Origin: Isochrysis galbana
Lineage: Eukaryota; Haptophyta; Isochrysidales; Isochrysidaceae
Direction: 5' to 3'
Assembly: GCA_018136815.1 (NCBI GenBank)
Contig: CM030934.1
Location: 559,479-623,478 of the forward strand
DNA: 64,000 bases
In this document: positions 20,872 through 31,029 of the stretch, one piece after another
Numbering within the stretch: the stretch's first letter is position 1
How the letters are laid out: each line of letters begins with the position of its first letter
Notes under the pieces: generated by a model
What the model saw: the letters and a program-made list of their open reading frames with translations, nothing else
Database searches by the model: none
What the model was told of the DNA's origin: nothing
Translations under genes and position numbers: made by a program

Positions 20872-23800
20872 TGGAGCTCCCACCCAGGTGTGTGCCACTG
20901 CCATGCCTCTGTCCATGCCTGCCTGCCTGTCCCTGCCAGACTCGCACTCGCTCGTCGCACTCGACGAGCGTCGAACTGCAGCATGCGCACCTCACCGCAA
21001 GCGAGCGTCATCCCATTGCACCAAGGGGGAGACCTTGGGGCAGTGGGATGGGCCCTCTTCCTCCCCTGCCCCTTCTGTCTGCCTCAGGGTGAGCCCTCTG
21101 CAAAAATCTGCGATGAACTCGTGTCGAAGAACGCCGTCACCGGCGTCTTTTCACCAAAACGCCCAAGCGCATCGCCTTATCGTCCCACTCTTCCTTTCTT
21201 ACATCTCCACCCCAAGGCCCTTTGGCATGGAGGAGGTGTTTCCTCTCCCTCTATCCTTTCCCTTATGTCTCAGGTCTCTAGCTTTGGTGAAAATCTCTCC
21301 CCCATCATAAACATGCAAGAGGAATCTCGCGGTTTCCTAAACCTCTCTCCTACGCGCGTTTGCACGCAATTCTCACTCTCACTTCAGCCACCACCCCTCA
21401 CTCCCCCCCTTCTGGGATGGGGTGGACTTCTCTTCTCTGATAAATGGTTGCAGGCCCTCCTTGACCAGCTGTCATTCTATGGAGCCCTCCATTCTGTCCC
21501 ATCTGGACCTCTACACTCATCACGTGCCGCTCGTCGCGCCGTCACTCGCCGCCGCCGCCACTCACGTGCTATCTACTCCTCCATCTCCTATGTTGGAGTT
21601 TTGGGACTTCTCTTCTCTGATACATGGTTGCAGGCCCTTCTTGACCAGCTGTCATTCTATGGAGCCCTCCATGCTGTCCCACCTGGACCTCTACACCCAT
21701 CACGTGCTGCTCGTCGCGCCGCCACTCGACGCCGCCGCCACTCACGTGCTATCTTCCCCTCCATCTCCTATGTTGGAGCCTTCATGGCGTCTCTCCATCG
21801 CCTCCTTGGTTGCTGCCATTTGGCTTTCTCGTTTCTGCGACACTCAACCACTTTTGCTGTCTGTGCCGCATTTGTTGCTGCCAAAGATCTGCGCACTCGG
21901 GGCAATACTTGGCTCGTCACGTTGCTCGCAACTTCTACGGTTGTACGCCATACAGCCCGTCGCACCCTATCACTCTCCCTCTACAAAGTTTACAACCCAC
22001 TAAGCTCTTGGGCTACCTCTCTTTTCTCGGTCTCCTTCTCTCTCTACCTCAGTGCCCGGAAACTCTTTACCTGGGCAACCGAGCGCTTCGCTTACTATCA
22101 ACGCTGCAGCACGGATGAGAGGGGAGAAGATGATGCTCCTCTAGTTCTCCCACTCAAGAAGAAGAAGTCCGGCTATGCGGCTTTTCTAGCCCGTGAACGC
22201 CATCGAAATCTCTTGGAGTCACAACGCATTCGTGCTCGCGCCGAGTCCGCCTGTCTTGTCAGGTCGTCTACTCCGTTATTTCGGTTCTCAGCGCCTCGGC
22301 CCTCCTTCATGGTGCTTCTCTTACTTTTGTCCCAGCTACCCACCTTCGTTTGTGCGCCGGCAAATTCAGAGGCTTCTACTTTGCCCACCTTCTCTGGCGA
22401 GAGGTCTGAATACATGGAATGGGCCATCCTCTTCTCCGGCTACGTCGCGTGGAAGCTCACAGATGCCATCTACCTCCTTGAGGATGATGTTACCCGCCCA
22501 GATGTGGAAGGGGAGAAGCAACGGTCCTATGACACTCTCAATGCCCGACTTTATGGCCTCCTTCTCCAGGCCCTCCCATCATCCTTGCGTGTGTCCGTCT
22601 TTCATGGCCATGCAAACGATGGTGTGGGCGCCTTGCGCTACCTGCGTGCCACCTTTGCCGCCAAGAAAGATGATGCTGCCGATTATGCTCACTACCTTGG
22701 CATGGCACAGACGCATGTGATTGATGCTAGGGCTGGCCTCGATCTTACCGACCTACGCCGCCAATATGACAACATCAATATGGCCGTCGCGGGCATTAAG
22801 CGCACGGGCAAACCCCCTCCGGACGATGCCACCCTAATTGCTTTCTTTGATCATTCGCTCCCCTTGGCCTACTCACAACTCCGACAGTTCGTACGCGGCA
22901 GGCGGCTAACCTCTTTTGTGGACCATTATGAAGAATATGTCAGTCAAACTCGTGCGGAGCTCTCGGCTCAACGTCCTGCTGCACATGCTTTCGCCGTCAC
23001 CGCACCTAAATCCTCGTCCAAAGGGAAAGGTCGGCCGTCAAGCGAGCGTCCTCCGCCGAAGGGTGAGCCCATTTGCCTTCGTTGTTTGGGCCCACACAAT
23101 CGGCCATTTTGCAAACAGCCCACAGCCAAGTGCCGCGGGTGTGGAGCTGACCATCATGGAGACATATGCCCCCGCTTATCGACATCTACGACCTCCAGCA
23201 CTCGCTCTAGGCTCACACGACGTGCACTCGAATTACTCGACCGTGATGCCTCTCGTGTTGCAACTGCGCCTGCTTCAACCTCATCGTCCACCTACGCCCA
23301 GGCTGCTGCTGCCACTACCCCTACACCTACGGCAACAAATCCACCTGAAACACCACAGGCGCCACACCAGCCACCTCCTACAAGTGGCACTCCTCTCATG
23401 GCCTATACCCAGGCCCATGCCGCGGCGTCTGCCATTGCATCGGATCAACATGATGCAAATGGTGCCATCCAAGCCTACACTGCTAGCATGCGAACCTTTG
23501 GCTATGCCCTTTGTGCCAAAGGTCCCTTGCCCCTTCTTGTGACCGAGGCTGAGGCTAAGACGCCGATTGAAGAAGAAGCCCTTGTTGACTCCATGGCTAC
23601 GTTTTGGGTGGTTAGCCGTCTTGACTGCCTGTGGCGTATCACGGATGCCCACCCTCGCCTAGGTGTTGACACTGCTGCTGGTCCCGTTGTCGCCCAGGCG
23701 GTTGGGATTGCTTTGGTGTACCTTCTTGTCGGCGACACTTGGGAATGCTACGAAATTCCAAATGTTCTTGTCTTGGCTGAGTGCAGTACTATACTGTATT

Positions 23801-26608
23801 CTACACGGGTTATGCGAGACCTTTTTGGTTTCCGCCATGACCTCGATGCCGGCTACATCCATGTTCCTGGCGCTCATCCCATACGTGTCCGCGATGACTC
23901 GGCCGCGTTTCGCATCCCAGTGCGATTCGTGGCACCCTCTGACACTCGTCCTCACTCCGTCCGCTGCCCACGTCGCCCCTCCGCTGCCTCTGCTTCGGCA
24001 GCTGCCGTTGTGGCGCATGGAGATCTTGCCTCACACGCTCTGCTATATCGACGTCTCGGTTTTCCTTACGCTGACCAATGGTCGCTTGTGCCCACCGCCA
24101 CCGTTGGTCACAACTTGTCTTGCCACCGCCCCCCGACTGGCCTCCCCATGCCAGAAGCAGTTGTCCGTGGTCGCATGCGCGCCGCCCCTTTCTCCCGCCT
24201 CCCAACTTCCCTTGACGCCCAACCGCCTCCCGGAGCCATGGTCTACATGGACTTTGCCGGCCCACTTTTGGAGAGCGTCCTCTTCAAGTACACATGCTAC
24301 TGCGGTACTGTGGATGCTGGTAGCGGCTTCACCCGGGTATGGCCCGCGCGAGCCATGACCGCCGAGGTCGCCGCCTCAGCCCTTGGCCAATTCATTGCCG
24401 ATGTCGCCGCTCATCTTAGCTCCCTTGACGGCACATACAAGCCCTCCATTGTGCGATCCGACAAGGGAAGCGCTTTCCTCTCCTATCACTTCCGAGACTT
24501 CCTCGCTCACCGTCGTATCCGCGTGAGCTACTCATCAGAATACACGCCGCAACAAAACTCACATGTGGAACGTATGTGGGGCGTCACTTTTGGTACAGCT
24601 CGCGTCCTTCTTGCTGCTGCTGGTCTCCCTCCTTCCTTTCATCCCTTTGCCATGCAGACAGCGGTTTGGATCACCAACAGGCTTCCACGACCTTCTCGCC
24701 GGAACTTGTCGCCTTATCACCTCCTCACTGGGCACCCCCCTGACATCCGTTGTCTATATGCTTTTGGTTGCCTTTGTGCCGTCGTTGCCCCCGTGCCGCG
24801 ACGCGTTGGCGATCGCCACTTCGCCGACAGAGGTTGGTATGGCCTCTACATGGGGCCTTCTGAGGAGAGCCCTGGCCATGTTGTCTACTTACTCGACTCC
24901 AAAAGTGTAATGGTTGCAGCCAAGATCCGCGTATGGGAGGACCAGTTCCCGGGCCTCAAGGATGAGCCTAGACCCAGCTGGCTTGAGGATGACGATGATT
25001 CAGCTGCCTCTGCACCTGCCCCCTCTCCTGCACCCGTTCCAACTCCTGTACCTGCACCTGTTGCTGCACCATCTGCGATTCGTCGCTCCCCACGCCTCCT
25101 CGAGCTCGAACAACAACATCATGGTATGAATACCACTTCTGCTGTTACACCTGCGTTGCACAATGCCTCTATGGCTCAGGCTGCAGCAGTCTTTGCTCTT
25201 GGTGCTGCAGCAATGGGGTTCGATTCTCGTACTGATCCTTTATGTTTTGCTTTTACTTCCGACCTGCTCACTACCGACGACAGCTGTCCACCTTTTGCTC
25301 ACGCCGGTAGCGACCATTCACTCTTCGCTCAAGCCGTCACCGTCGTTGCCGACATGGGGGATGTGACGGTCCCCAAGACGTACCGTCAAGCGCTTCAGTC
25401 CACCCATGCCGACTATTGGCGCGTAGCTATCAACAAGGAGCTCGGCGGCCTCATGGCACTTCGCACTTGGGAGTGCGTTCCCGAGGACGCCATGCCCGAG
25501 GGCGCCAACCTTATGCATTGCCATTTTGTCTTCGCCGTCAAACGCAAAGCCGACGGCTCCATCGAGAAATTCAAGGCCCGTCTCGTTGCCGACGGCAATA
25601 CTCAACGATACGGAGTCGATTTCGACCGCATCTTCTCTACCGTGGTCAAAACGGTTACCATCCGTCTCGTGCTTGCCATCGCTACCGCTCATGATTACAA
25701 CTTGTCCTCCATCGACGTCCGCCAAGCTTACCTGCAAGCCACTCTTCCACAACCCCTCTTCATGCGCATGCCACCTGGCCTCCCGCCTCGTGACTGTCGC
25801 GGGGTTCGTCTCGTATGCAAATTATTGCGCTCAATCTATGGCCTCCAAGCGCGACACCTATATGGCCATCGTCGGGGGCCTCCTCTGGCTTGCTAACATG
25901 TCTAGGCCAGATCTCGCATATGCAGCCTCGCAGCTCTCGCGCTTCATGACCAACCCTGGTCCTACGCACTTCGCCGCTGCCGTCCGCGTCCTCTGCTACG
26001 TGCGTGACTCCTCCACCTGCGCTCTGCTCTTTCGCCCAGACCCCTCGCTACCCTTTCTAGTCCATGTCGACTCGAATTGGGAATCTCGCTTCTCTTGTAC
26101 GGGCGCCATCTTTTTTCTGTACGGCTGTCCTGTCCACTGGTTCTCCAAGACCCAACGATCCGTCTCGTTGTCGAGCGCCGAGGCCGAGTACTTCGGTGCC
26201 ATGCTTGCTGCCCGCGACATCCTCTTCGTCCGGGATTTGCTTGTCGACCTATCTCTCCCGCCGGATGGCCCTACCCTTCTGTGCTCCGACTCCAAGTCTG
26301 CCATCAACATGTCCCTCGACCCCGTTGCCTTCAAAAAGACCAAGCACATAATGCGCGCCGCAGCTTTCCTCCGCGACCTCGTTGCAAAACACGCCCTCGC
26401 TATGCGACATGTCCCCGGTAACCTTATGCTTGCTGACATCCTCACCAAGCCCCTTGGGCCCGCTCCCTTCTGCCGTCTCCTATCCCTTCTAAACGACTGC
26501 GCATCCATCATTGCACAAAGTCTGACGAGTTCAAATTCAAGTTCCGCCGAAGAAGCTACGGCAGGGACGTCTGCCTCTAAGACTGCCTCTGACGAAAAGC
26601 TCCAGTGA
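20872..26608 (+). pseudogene. Copia Gag-Pol coding region of the inner element
   Basis: Domains in order: Gag (about 22380-22980), a CCHC-type zinc cluster (about 23070-23170), aspartic protease region (about 23570-23870), integrase core and C-terminal part (about 24240-24950), reverse transcriptase (about 25380-25850) and RNase H (about 25880-26470, ADILTKP near the end). The order protease, integrase, reverse transcriptase, RNase H defines Ty1/Copia. The 1.4 kb between the LTR and Gag is open but unlike any protein I know and contains a 180-bp tandem duplication. The element is treated as a fossil with about one break. Confidence 0.88.
21424..21783 (+). repeat. 180-bp tandem duplication in the Copia leader
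   Basis: Two head-to-tail copies start at 21424 and 21604 (GGACTTCTCTTCTCTGATA). They differ at few positions. The unit is a multiple of three. Confidence 0.9.
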
Positions 26609-26714
26609 CATACACCACTCCGAGTATTACGACTGTCATGCAAGGCATTCTCCATTCTTCTACCTTTATCCTCTGTATCTAAGCCTCACCCTCCGTGCTC
26701 GCCTTATGGGGGGG

Positions 26715-27327
26715 TATCACAGAGTGCCGTCATCTGCCAACACAACCCATTGGTCCTTACCGATAGAATCGTCTTTACCGATAACTTTGTCTGCCAGATT
26801 CCTTTTCATCAAGTCATCAGCCTCTTTCATCATGTGCACCACCTTCTGGACTCTTCTCTACATTATCATCTGCAGTTGATGCACATCGAGTTCTTAGGGT
26901 TCCCGAGTCATTTGCACATCGACTTCTAGACCTCGCCTTCATCTTGGGGATCTCAGCTCACTCTAGATCGACTTAGTGCACCTAAGGAATCTCACCTTCA
27001 TCAACACTCACGACGCTTCATCGGCTCATACTAAGGCAATACTCGCCGATTCCCTAAATCCTTGATTCCTTCTTTGTTCCCTCGCACGCCTTCCTGTTTG
27101 TCTCAGAGTATCATCCAAAGAACCGTGGTGGGGTATATGTAAGGGTTTGTGCGAATGTGATTATTGTAGAATCACCGTGCCCCAGGGGTATCTTGGTGAG
27201 TTTCCCAGTGCCCCCAGGTGTCCCAGGTTCTGACCCTCACCCCTGTAGCACTGTCTCTCTCACTGTCTGTCATGACCTTACTGCTTTTTGTTGCCGCCCT
27301 GGCTGCTCCCTGGCAGCCAGTGCGATA
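26715..27327 (+). repeat. 3' LTR of the inner Copia element
   Basis: Same 613 bp as the 5' copy. It is followed by the GTGGC target duplication at 27328-27332. Confidence 0.93.
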
Positions 27328-27687
27328 GTGGCCTCACATGGCCCCCCCACACCCCACTTCATCCGGTCGAACATACGATCTGGTGAGAAGGGGGGGGGTT
27401 CCGGCCGCAGCGGCTCAACGAGCACGCGCGAGCGAGGAGAATTGGCAGCGAGGCCGGTGAAGGGGGCAGACCCAAGTGGGAGTGACCCAATGGGGCCATG
27501 GGGGGTGCCATGGGCCCCTCCAAACAAGCCCCCCACTCCTTGCTCCATCGCTGCAGCCATACGGCTGAGCGAGGAGGGGAGGGTTTTCGGCTGCAGCGGC
27601 TCAACGAGCGCGCGCAGACACGACGAGCGGGCGCGATCCACTGGGATGGGCCTGGAGGGGCCCATCCCATCCCGTGCAGCAGCTCCA

Positions 27688-28014
27688 TATCGCCCTGGCA
27701 CCATCATGGTGACCAGGGCGGCCGAAAGGAGAGAGAGTGACGCCATCGCTCGCGCTCTCTCCAGAACAGAACCGGATAAATTCCTCTTATAATTCTCCCA
27801 CACCACTATCACACGCACATTCACAGTAACACGTAGGTAACTAACGTAACGGGACACGCGGAGAAAGGGGGGTTGAGCACGGGAGAAAGAGAGGAAAGAA
27901 AAGGGAAGAAGAGAGGAGGCCCGTCGCCTCTCCTCACGTGGAGAGAGAGGGGAGAGGAGATCTCGCAGGACTTAGAAAGTAAACGTAGGAGAGGACGGAG
28001 GGGCATCCGTAACA
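27688..28014 (-). repeat. 5' LTR of the outer Copia element
   Basis: Same 327 bp as 18332-18658. On the minus strand it ends GGGCGATA directly before TGGAGCTGCTG. Confidence 0.9.
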
Positions 28015-28912
28015 GGGGGAATAGGTGAATAGCTTCGCGGACGCCTTCAAGAACCTCTCTTCCATAAATGGTTGTTGAATCTATTCCGAACACGTTGTAT
28101 ATCCCTATCGTTGTACCGTTGTACCGTCGAATCGGTCGTTCGATGGCTCGCCGTTGTCCACAGCGAGATCCGCCGCACCCACCCCCCACCCGGACTTTGA
28201 CCGTGTTGCGCCCCTTTCCTCCTCGGCGCCGAGGAGAGGCGGGGGACTCCAACAGAGAGCGGGAGGCAGAGAAGAAAAGACCTGTGCCCGCGCCCCCCCC
28301 CCCCCCCCCCCCCGCCCCCCCTCCCCCCCCCCGCCCCCCTCCCCCTCCCCCTCCCCCCGCGGCGACCTCGCCCTATCAATTTAGCGCCGCTTGCCGCGCG
28401 GGGGGGGAGAGGGGGGGGAAGGGGGGGGGGCGGGGAGGAGAGATGCCCCGCCGCGCTGCTCTCGGGAGCAGTGAAGAATAGCTCCTGGATGCAATAAGAA
28501 GGAAGACAAGGGGCATTGTAGCACGGTGGGTCGCGCACGGCCCCGGAAGCCCACCGAGACCACTAAGTTTCATGGGGCTGTTTATTACGGTGAGAGGGGG
28601 TCCGCCAGGCGGGGTCCGCCACGCCATCTCCTCCCCTGCGCCCCCCCCCCCCCTCCCCCTTCTTCTTCTCCTCCTGCACTTTCTCAATCTCGAGTCTCGC
28701 TGCGCGATCCATGTGCGCGACAGGGCATCCTCCTCCCTCATCACACGCCCCCCTCAGCCCCACAACCATCCTCCCCGCACTCTGCCTCGCCTGCCTCGCG
28801 CATACGCACTGGACGCGTGGTTTCGCCCTCTACGAAGGCTCCTCTCGCCCCTGCACACGCCCTGCCATGGAGTTCAGTACTGCTGAGCCTCCCTCGCTGT
28901 CTGCGCAGATCC
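28015..28912. other. Upstream region of the light-harvesting gene; homopolymer runs
   Basis: No gene is seen. C runs (28288-28365) and G runs (28400-28432) dominate. The last 250 bp before the light-harvesting ATG are pyrimidine-rich and probably hold its promoter and leader. An out-of-frame ATG at 28867 would open a short upstream frame. Confidence 0.5.
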
Positions 28913-29673
28913 ATGCTGTCGCTTGCTGTCTCTCCGCTCTCCCTCGCCGGCGCCGCCCCGGTGCTCCGCCCGACCCGTGCGGCGGCCCCGACCATGGCCG
29001 TTGAGGACCTCGTCGGCGGCATCAACGACCCCATCTTCGGTGGAACTCCGGAGGGCAAGGTCTTTGATCCGCTCGGCCTTGGTGCCGATGAGGCGTCCCT
29101 CTACCGCCGCCGCTGCGTCGAGATCAAACACGGCCGCATTTGCATGGTCGCCTTCCTTGGCATGACGGTTGGTCCCAACGAGGTGCCACGCGCAATGCCC
29201 TGACAAACAAACAACTCCTCAGCACACGCTACGCCCTGTTGGTTTCTTTGCACCTATTCATCCCCCTTCCCCTTGGTGTCTTGCAGCTCATTGCGCCGTC
29301 GCACCAACTGCTGTCGCCGTCGCTCGATCTCCATTTCGACGACATCCCGGGTGGCATCGCCGCCATTGACGCCGTTCCGGCAGCTGGCTGGTTCCAGATC
29401 ATCGCCCTCATCGGCCTCCATGAGCTCACCATTGCCAAGCAGGACTACACCAAGGAGCCGGGCGAGATTCCAACCTTCCTTGGCTTCAAGCCTGAGGACC
29501 CTGAGGTCTTCCGCAACAAGCAGCTCAAGGAGCTGAAGAACGGACGGCTCGCGATGATTGCTGTGCTCGGTGAGCTTATGGCACAGCAGGTCTCCGGCAT
29601 GGGCACCTACGAGCAGCTCGGCACCATCGTCGACTCCGTGACTGAGGCGACGGGCATTGCGCTCCCTTTCTAA
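28913..29673 (+). CDS. Chlorophyll a/c (fucoxanthin-type) light-harvesting protein
   Basis: Plastid thylakoid antenna protein, 213 residues from exons 28913-29167 and 29287-29673 (GTTGGT donor, CTTGCAG acceptor, in frame). The first 30 residues (MLSLAVSPLSLAGAAPVLRP...APTM) look like a signal peptide with a transit peptide, as needed for a plastid with extra membranes. Helix B has the chlorophyll-binding motif EIKHGRICMVAFLG and helix A has KELKNGRLAMIAVLGE. The middle helix region WFQIIALIGLHELT lies between them. Length and motifs fit the Lhcf/FCP group of haptophytes and stramenopiles rather than green LHCs. Typical for the family: three membrane helices and no unusual insertions. Confidence 0.92.
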
Positions 29674-30429
29674 ACTGGGTGAGCGTGTATTTAGTACCAG
29701 GGAGCTGAGCTCAGCAACTTTGACATCCCTCGCGTCCACCAAACGGACGCACCGCACTCTCACCAACAGTTGCGGCTATATAAGAGCAGTTCACGGTTTG
29801 CGTGGTGTGTCCGTGTGTTGTCGCACGGTTGATTGTCTGGCTCTCCATACAAACGACACACAACATGCTGCGGTAGGGGTGGTAAGGGGAAGACGAAAAA
29901 ACTGACAGCCACTCCTGCGGACCGGCTATTTTTCGTGGGATTTGGCGAACTTCCCCTGATTGCCTCGCTTTCCTTATTTCCGAGAAACTAAAGATAGGGC
30001 GGTCAAATAGCAAATAGCAGACAATAGGGCGGTCAAACACGGCTTCTTAAGTACTAATATTTGGGGGGGCCGACATTTTTGACCGTGAGCGGAAAGCCCC
30101 GGCGAAAGCGGCTCGGAGGGTCTCCCGGCCTTTTCAGAATCCTCGTCCGAAAAGACGGTGCGAAGTCCCGTCTGACCCCCCCCCCCTTGCACACGCTCTG
30201 GCGGCTCACACGAGCCGAACTGGAACTGGCTGGACGTCGCTCATGCGCTTTTCCGCGCATTGAAGATATGCCACCGGCCAAACGCCCGAACGAAGCACGG
30301 GCAATGCGCCTTACTTAGGCGGCGGATGCCTCTACAAACACAAGTGCGCCGCCAATATCCTCAATACCCTGTACCCTGCGGCCCAATGACCAATGATACC
30401 AAGCACGCTCACGGGAGCCTGAGGACGCC
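29674..30429. other. No gene; two direct copies of TAGGGCGGTCAAA
   Basis: 3' flank of the light-harvesting gene. TAGGGCGGTCAAA occurs at 29995-30007 and again at 30025-30037. It is the inverse of the end motif of the repeats at 7105-7310 and 49155-49343. The rest holds no recognised feature. Confidence 0.45.
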
Positions 30430-30690
30430 GCCGCCAACCTGGCAGGCGTAGGAGGAAGGGGGGAACGGATCATCGGGGGGGGGGGGGGGGGGCGGGCCAC
30501 CGGACCATATCTAAGCCCTTTACCCCTATCCCACTAGTAGTGCACGGGGGGAGTCGCCTGATGGCGGGGGGGAAATGGCCGGGGGAGTGGGGGTGTAGAA
30601 AGTTTTGCTGCGTGCGAGCGTGAGTCGTGAGTAGAAAGTTGAGGGTAGAGGGTCCACGGCCGCGTGTGCGGTGAGGCTATTAAGAAATTT
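30430..30690 (+). repeat. Left arm of a long inverted repeat (partner 38702-38945)
   Basis: The best-conserved part (about 30448-30605) runs AGGAGGAAGGGGGG..GATCA.CGGGGG...CGGGCCACCGGACCATATCTAAGCCC and on to GGGGGTGTAGAAAG, and matches the reverse complement of 38777-38915. Weaker similarity continues inward (CGCG.GTGCGGT..) and outward (GCCGCCGCC). The Mutator-type transposase gene begins a few hundred bases inside this arm. Confidence 0.7.
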
Positions 30691-30716
30691 ATGAGTTAGT
30701 GACGGGAGGATCTGAG

Positions 30717-30758
30717 ACTAATAGGTGTGTAGCCCACGAATCTTCAAATGTTTTTTGC
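30717..30758 (+). repeat. Dispersed 40-bp motif E, copy 1
   Basis: CTAATAGGTGTGTAGCCC...GAATCTTCAAATGTTTTTT. Other copies are at 46956-46998 and 53337-53375 (same orientation) and at 46105-46143 (inverted). Copy 1 is directly upstream of the transposase leader. Confidence 0.65.
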
Positions 30759-31029
30759 TTTTTTTTTAGGTCCACTTCAAGTCCGTCCATGGATCGGACC
30801 GAGGCGGCTGCGGACTCTGCTAGGCCGGCTCAGAGGGAACCATCCATGGACGAGCCTCCTGCCCTAGACCAAAAGGGCCACGCCTCTCCGGCTACTAGGG
30901 TTCCACGGTCGGCGGTCGGCGTACCCGACCTCCAAATCGGAACCCCGCCGCCAGGATCAGAGCCCTTACCGGGGCCCGACCCCGATGGTGCCGTTCCGCC
31001 ACTCTCGCGACCCCTGCCTTGCGGTGGGG

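Larger units (their letters stand above)
20259..27327 (+). mobile_element. Young Copia LTR retrotransposon inserted in the outer Copia
   Basis: 7,069 bp. LTRs 20259-20871 and 26715-27327 (613 bp each, TATCACAGAG...AGTGCGATA) read identical, and GTGGC flanks both sides as a 5-bp target duplication. A primer-site-like TGGAGCTCCC follows the 5' LTR, and a G-rich polypurine tract precedes the 3' LTR. The coding part shows Gag with zinc knuckle, protease, integrase, reverse transcriptase and RNase H in Copia order. It looks nearly whole but is broken, with about one break. The ends (TATCAC/GCGATA) resemble those of the outer element (TGTTAC/GCGATA), so the two are related families. Confidence 0.92.
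18332..28014 (-). mobile_element. Copia LTR retrotransposon, broken, interrupted by a second Copia
   Basis: Fossil Copia element read on the minus strand: 5' LTR 28014-27688, a primer-site-like TGGAGCTGCTG from 27687, leader repeats, the 3' part of pol, a polypurine tract AGGAGGGGG and the 3' LTR 18658-18332. The LTRs (327 bp, TGTTACGG...GGGCGATA) read identical, so insertion was recent. GGGGG on both sides may be the target duplication. Most of the coding part is absent, so it cannot be autonomous. The plus-strand Copia at 20259-27327 sits within it; the same leader repeat motif (CAGACCCAA.TGGGAGTG) appears on both sides of that insertion, which supports one original element. Confidence 0.85.

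Noticed and set aside
27157-27857. Open frames across the Copia LTRs (also at 18205-18501)
   Set aside because: LTR sequence repeated identically at several places; no protein features.
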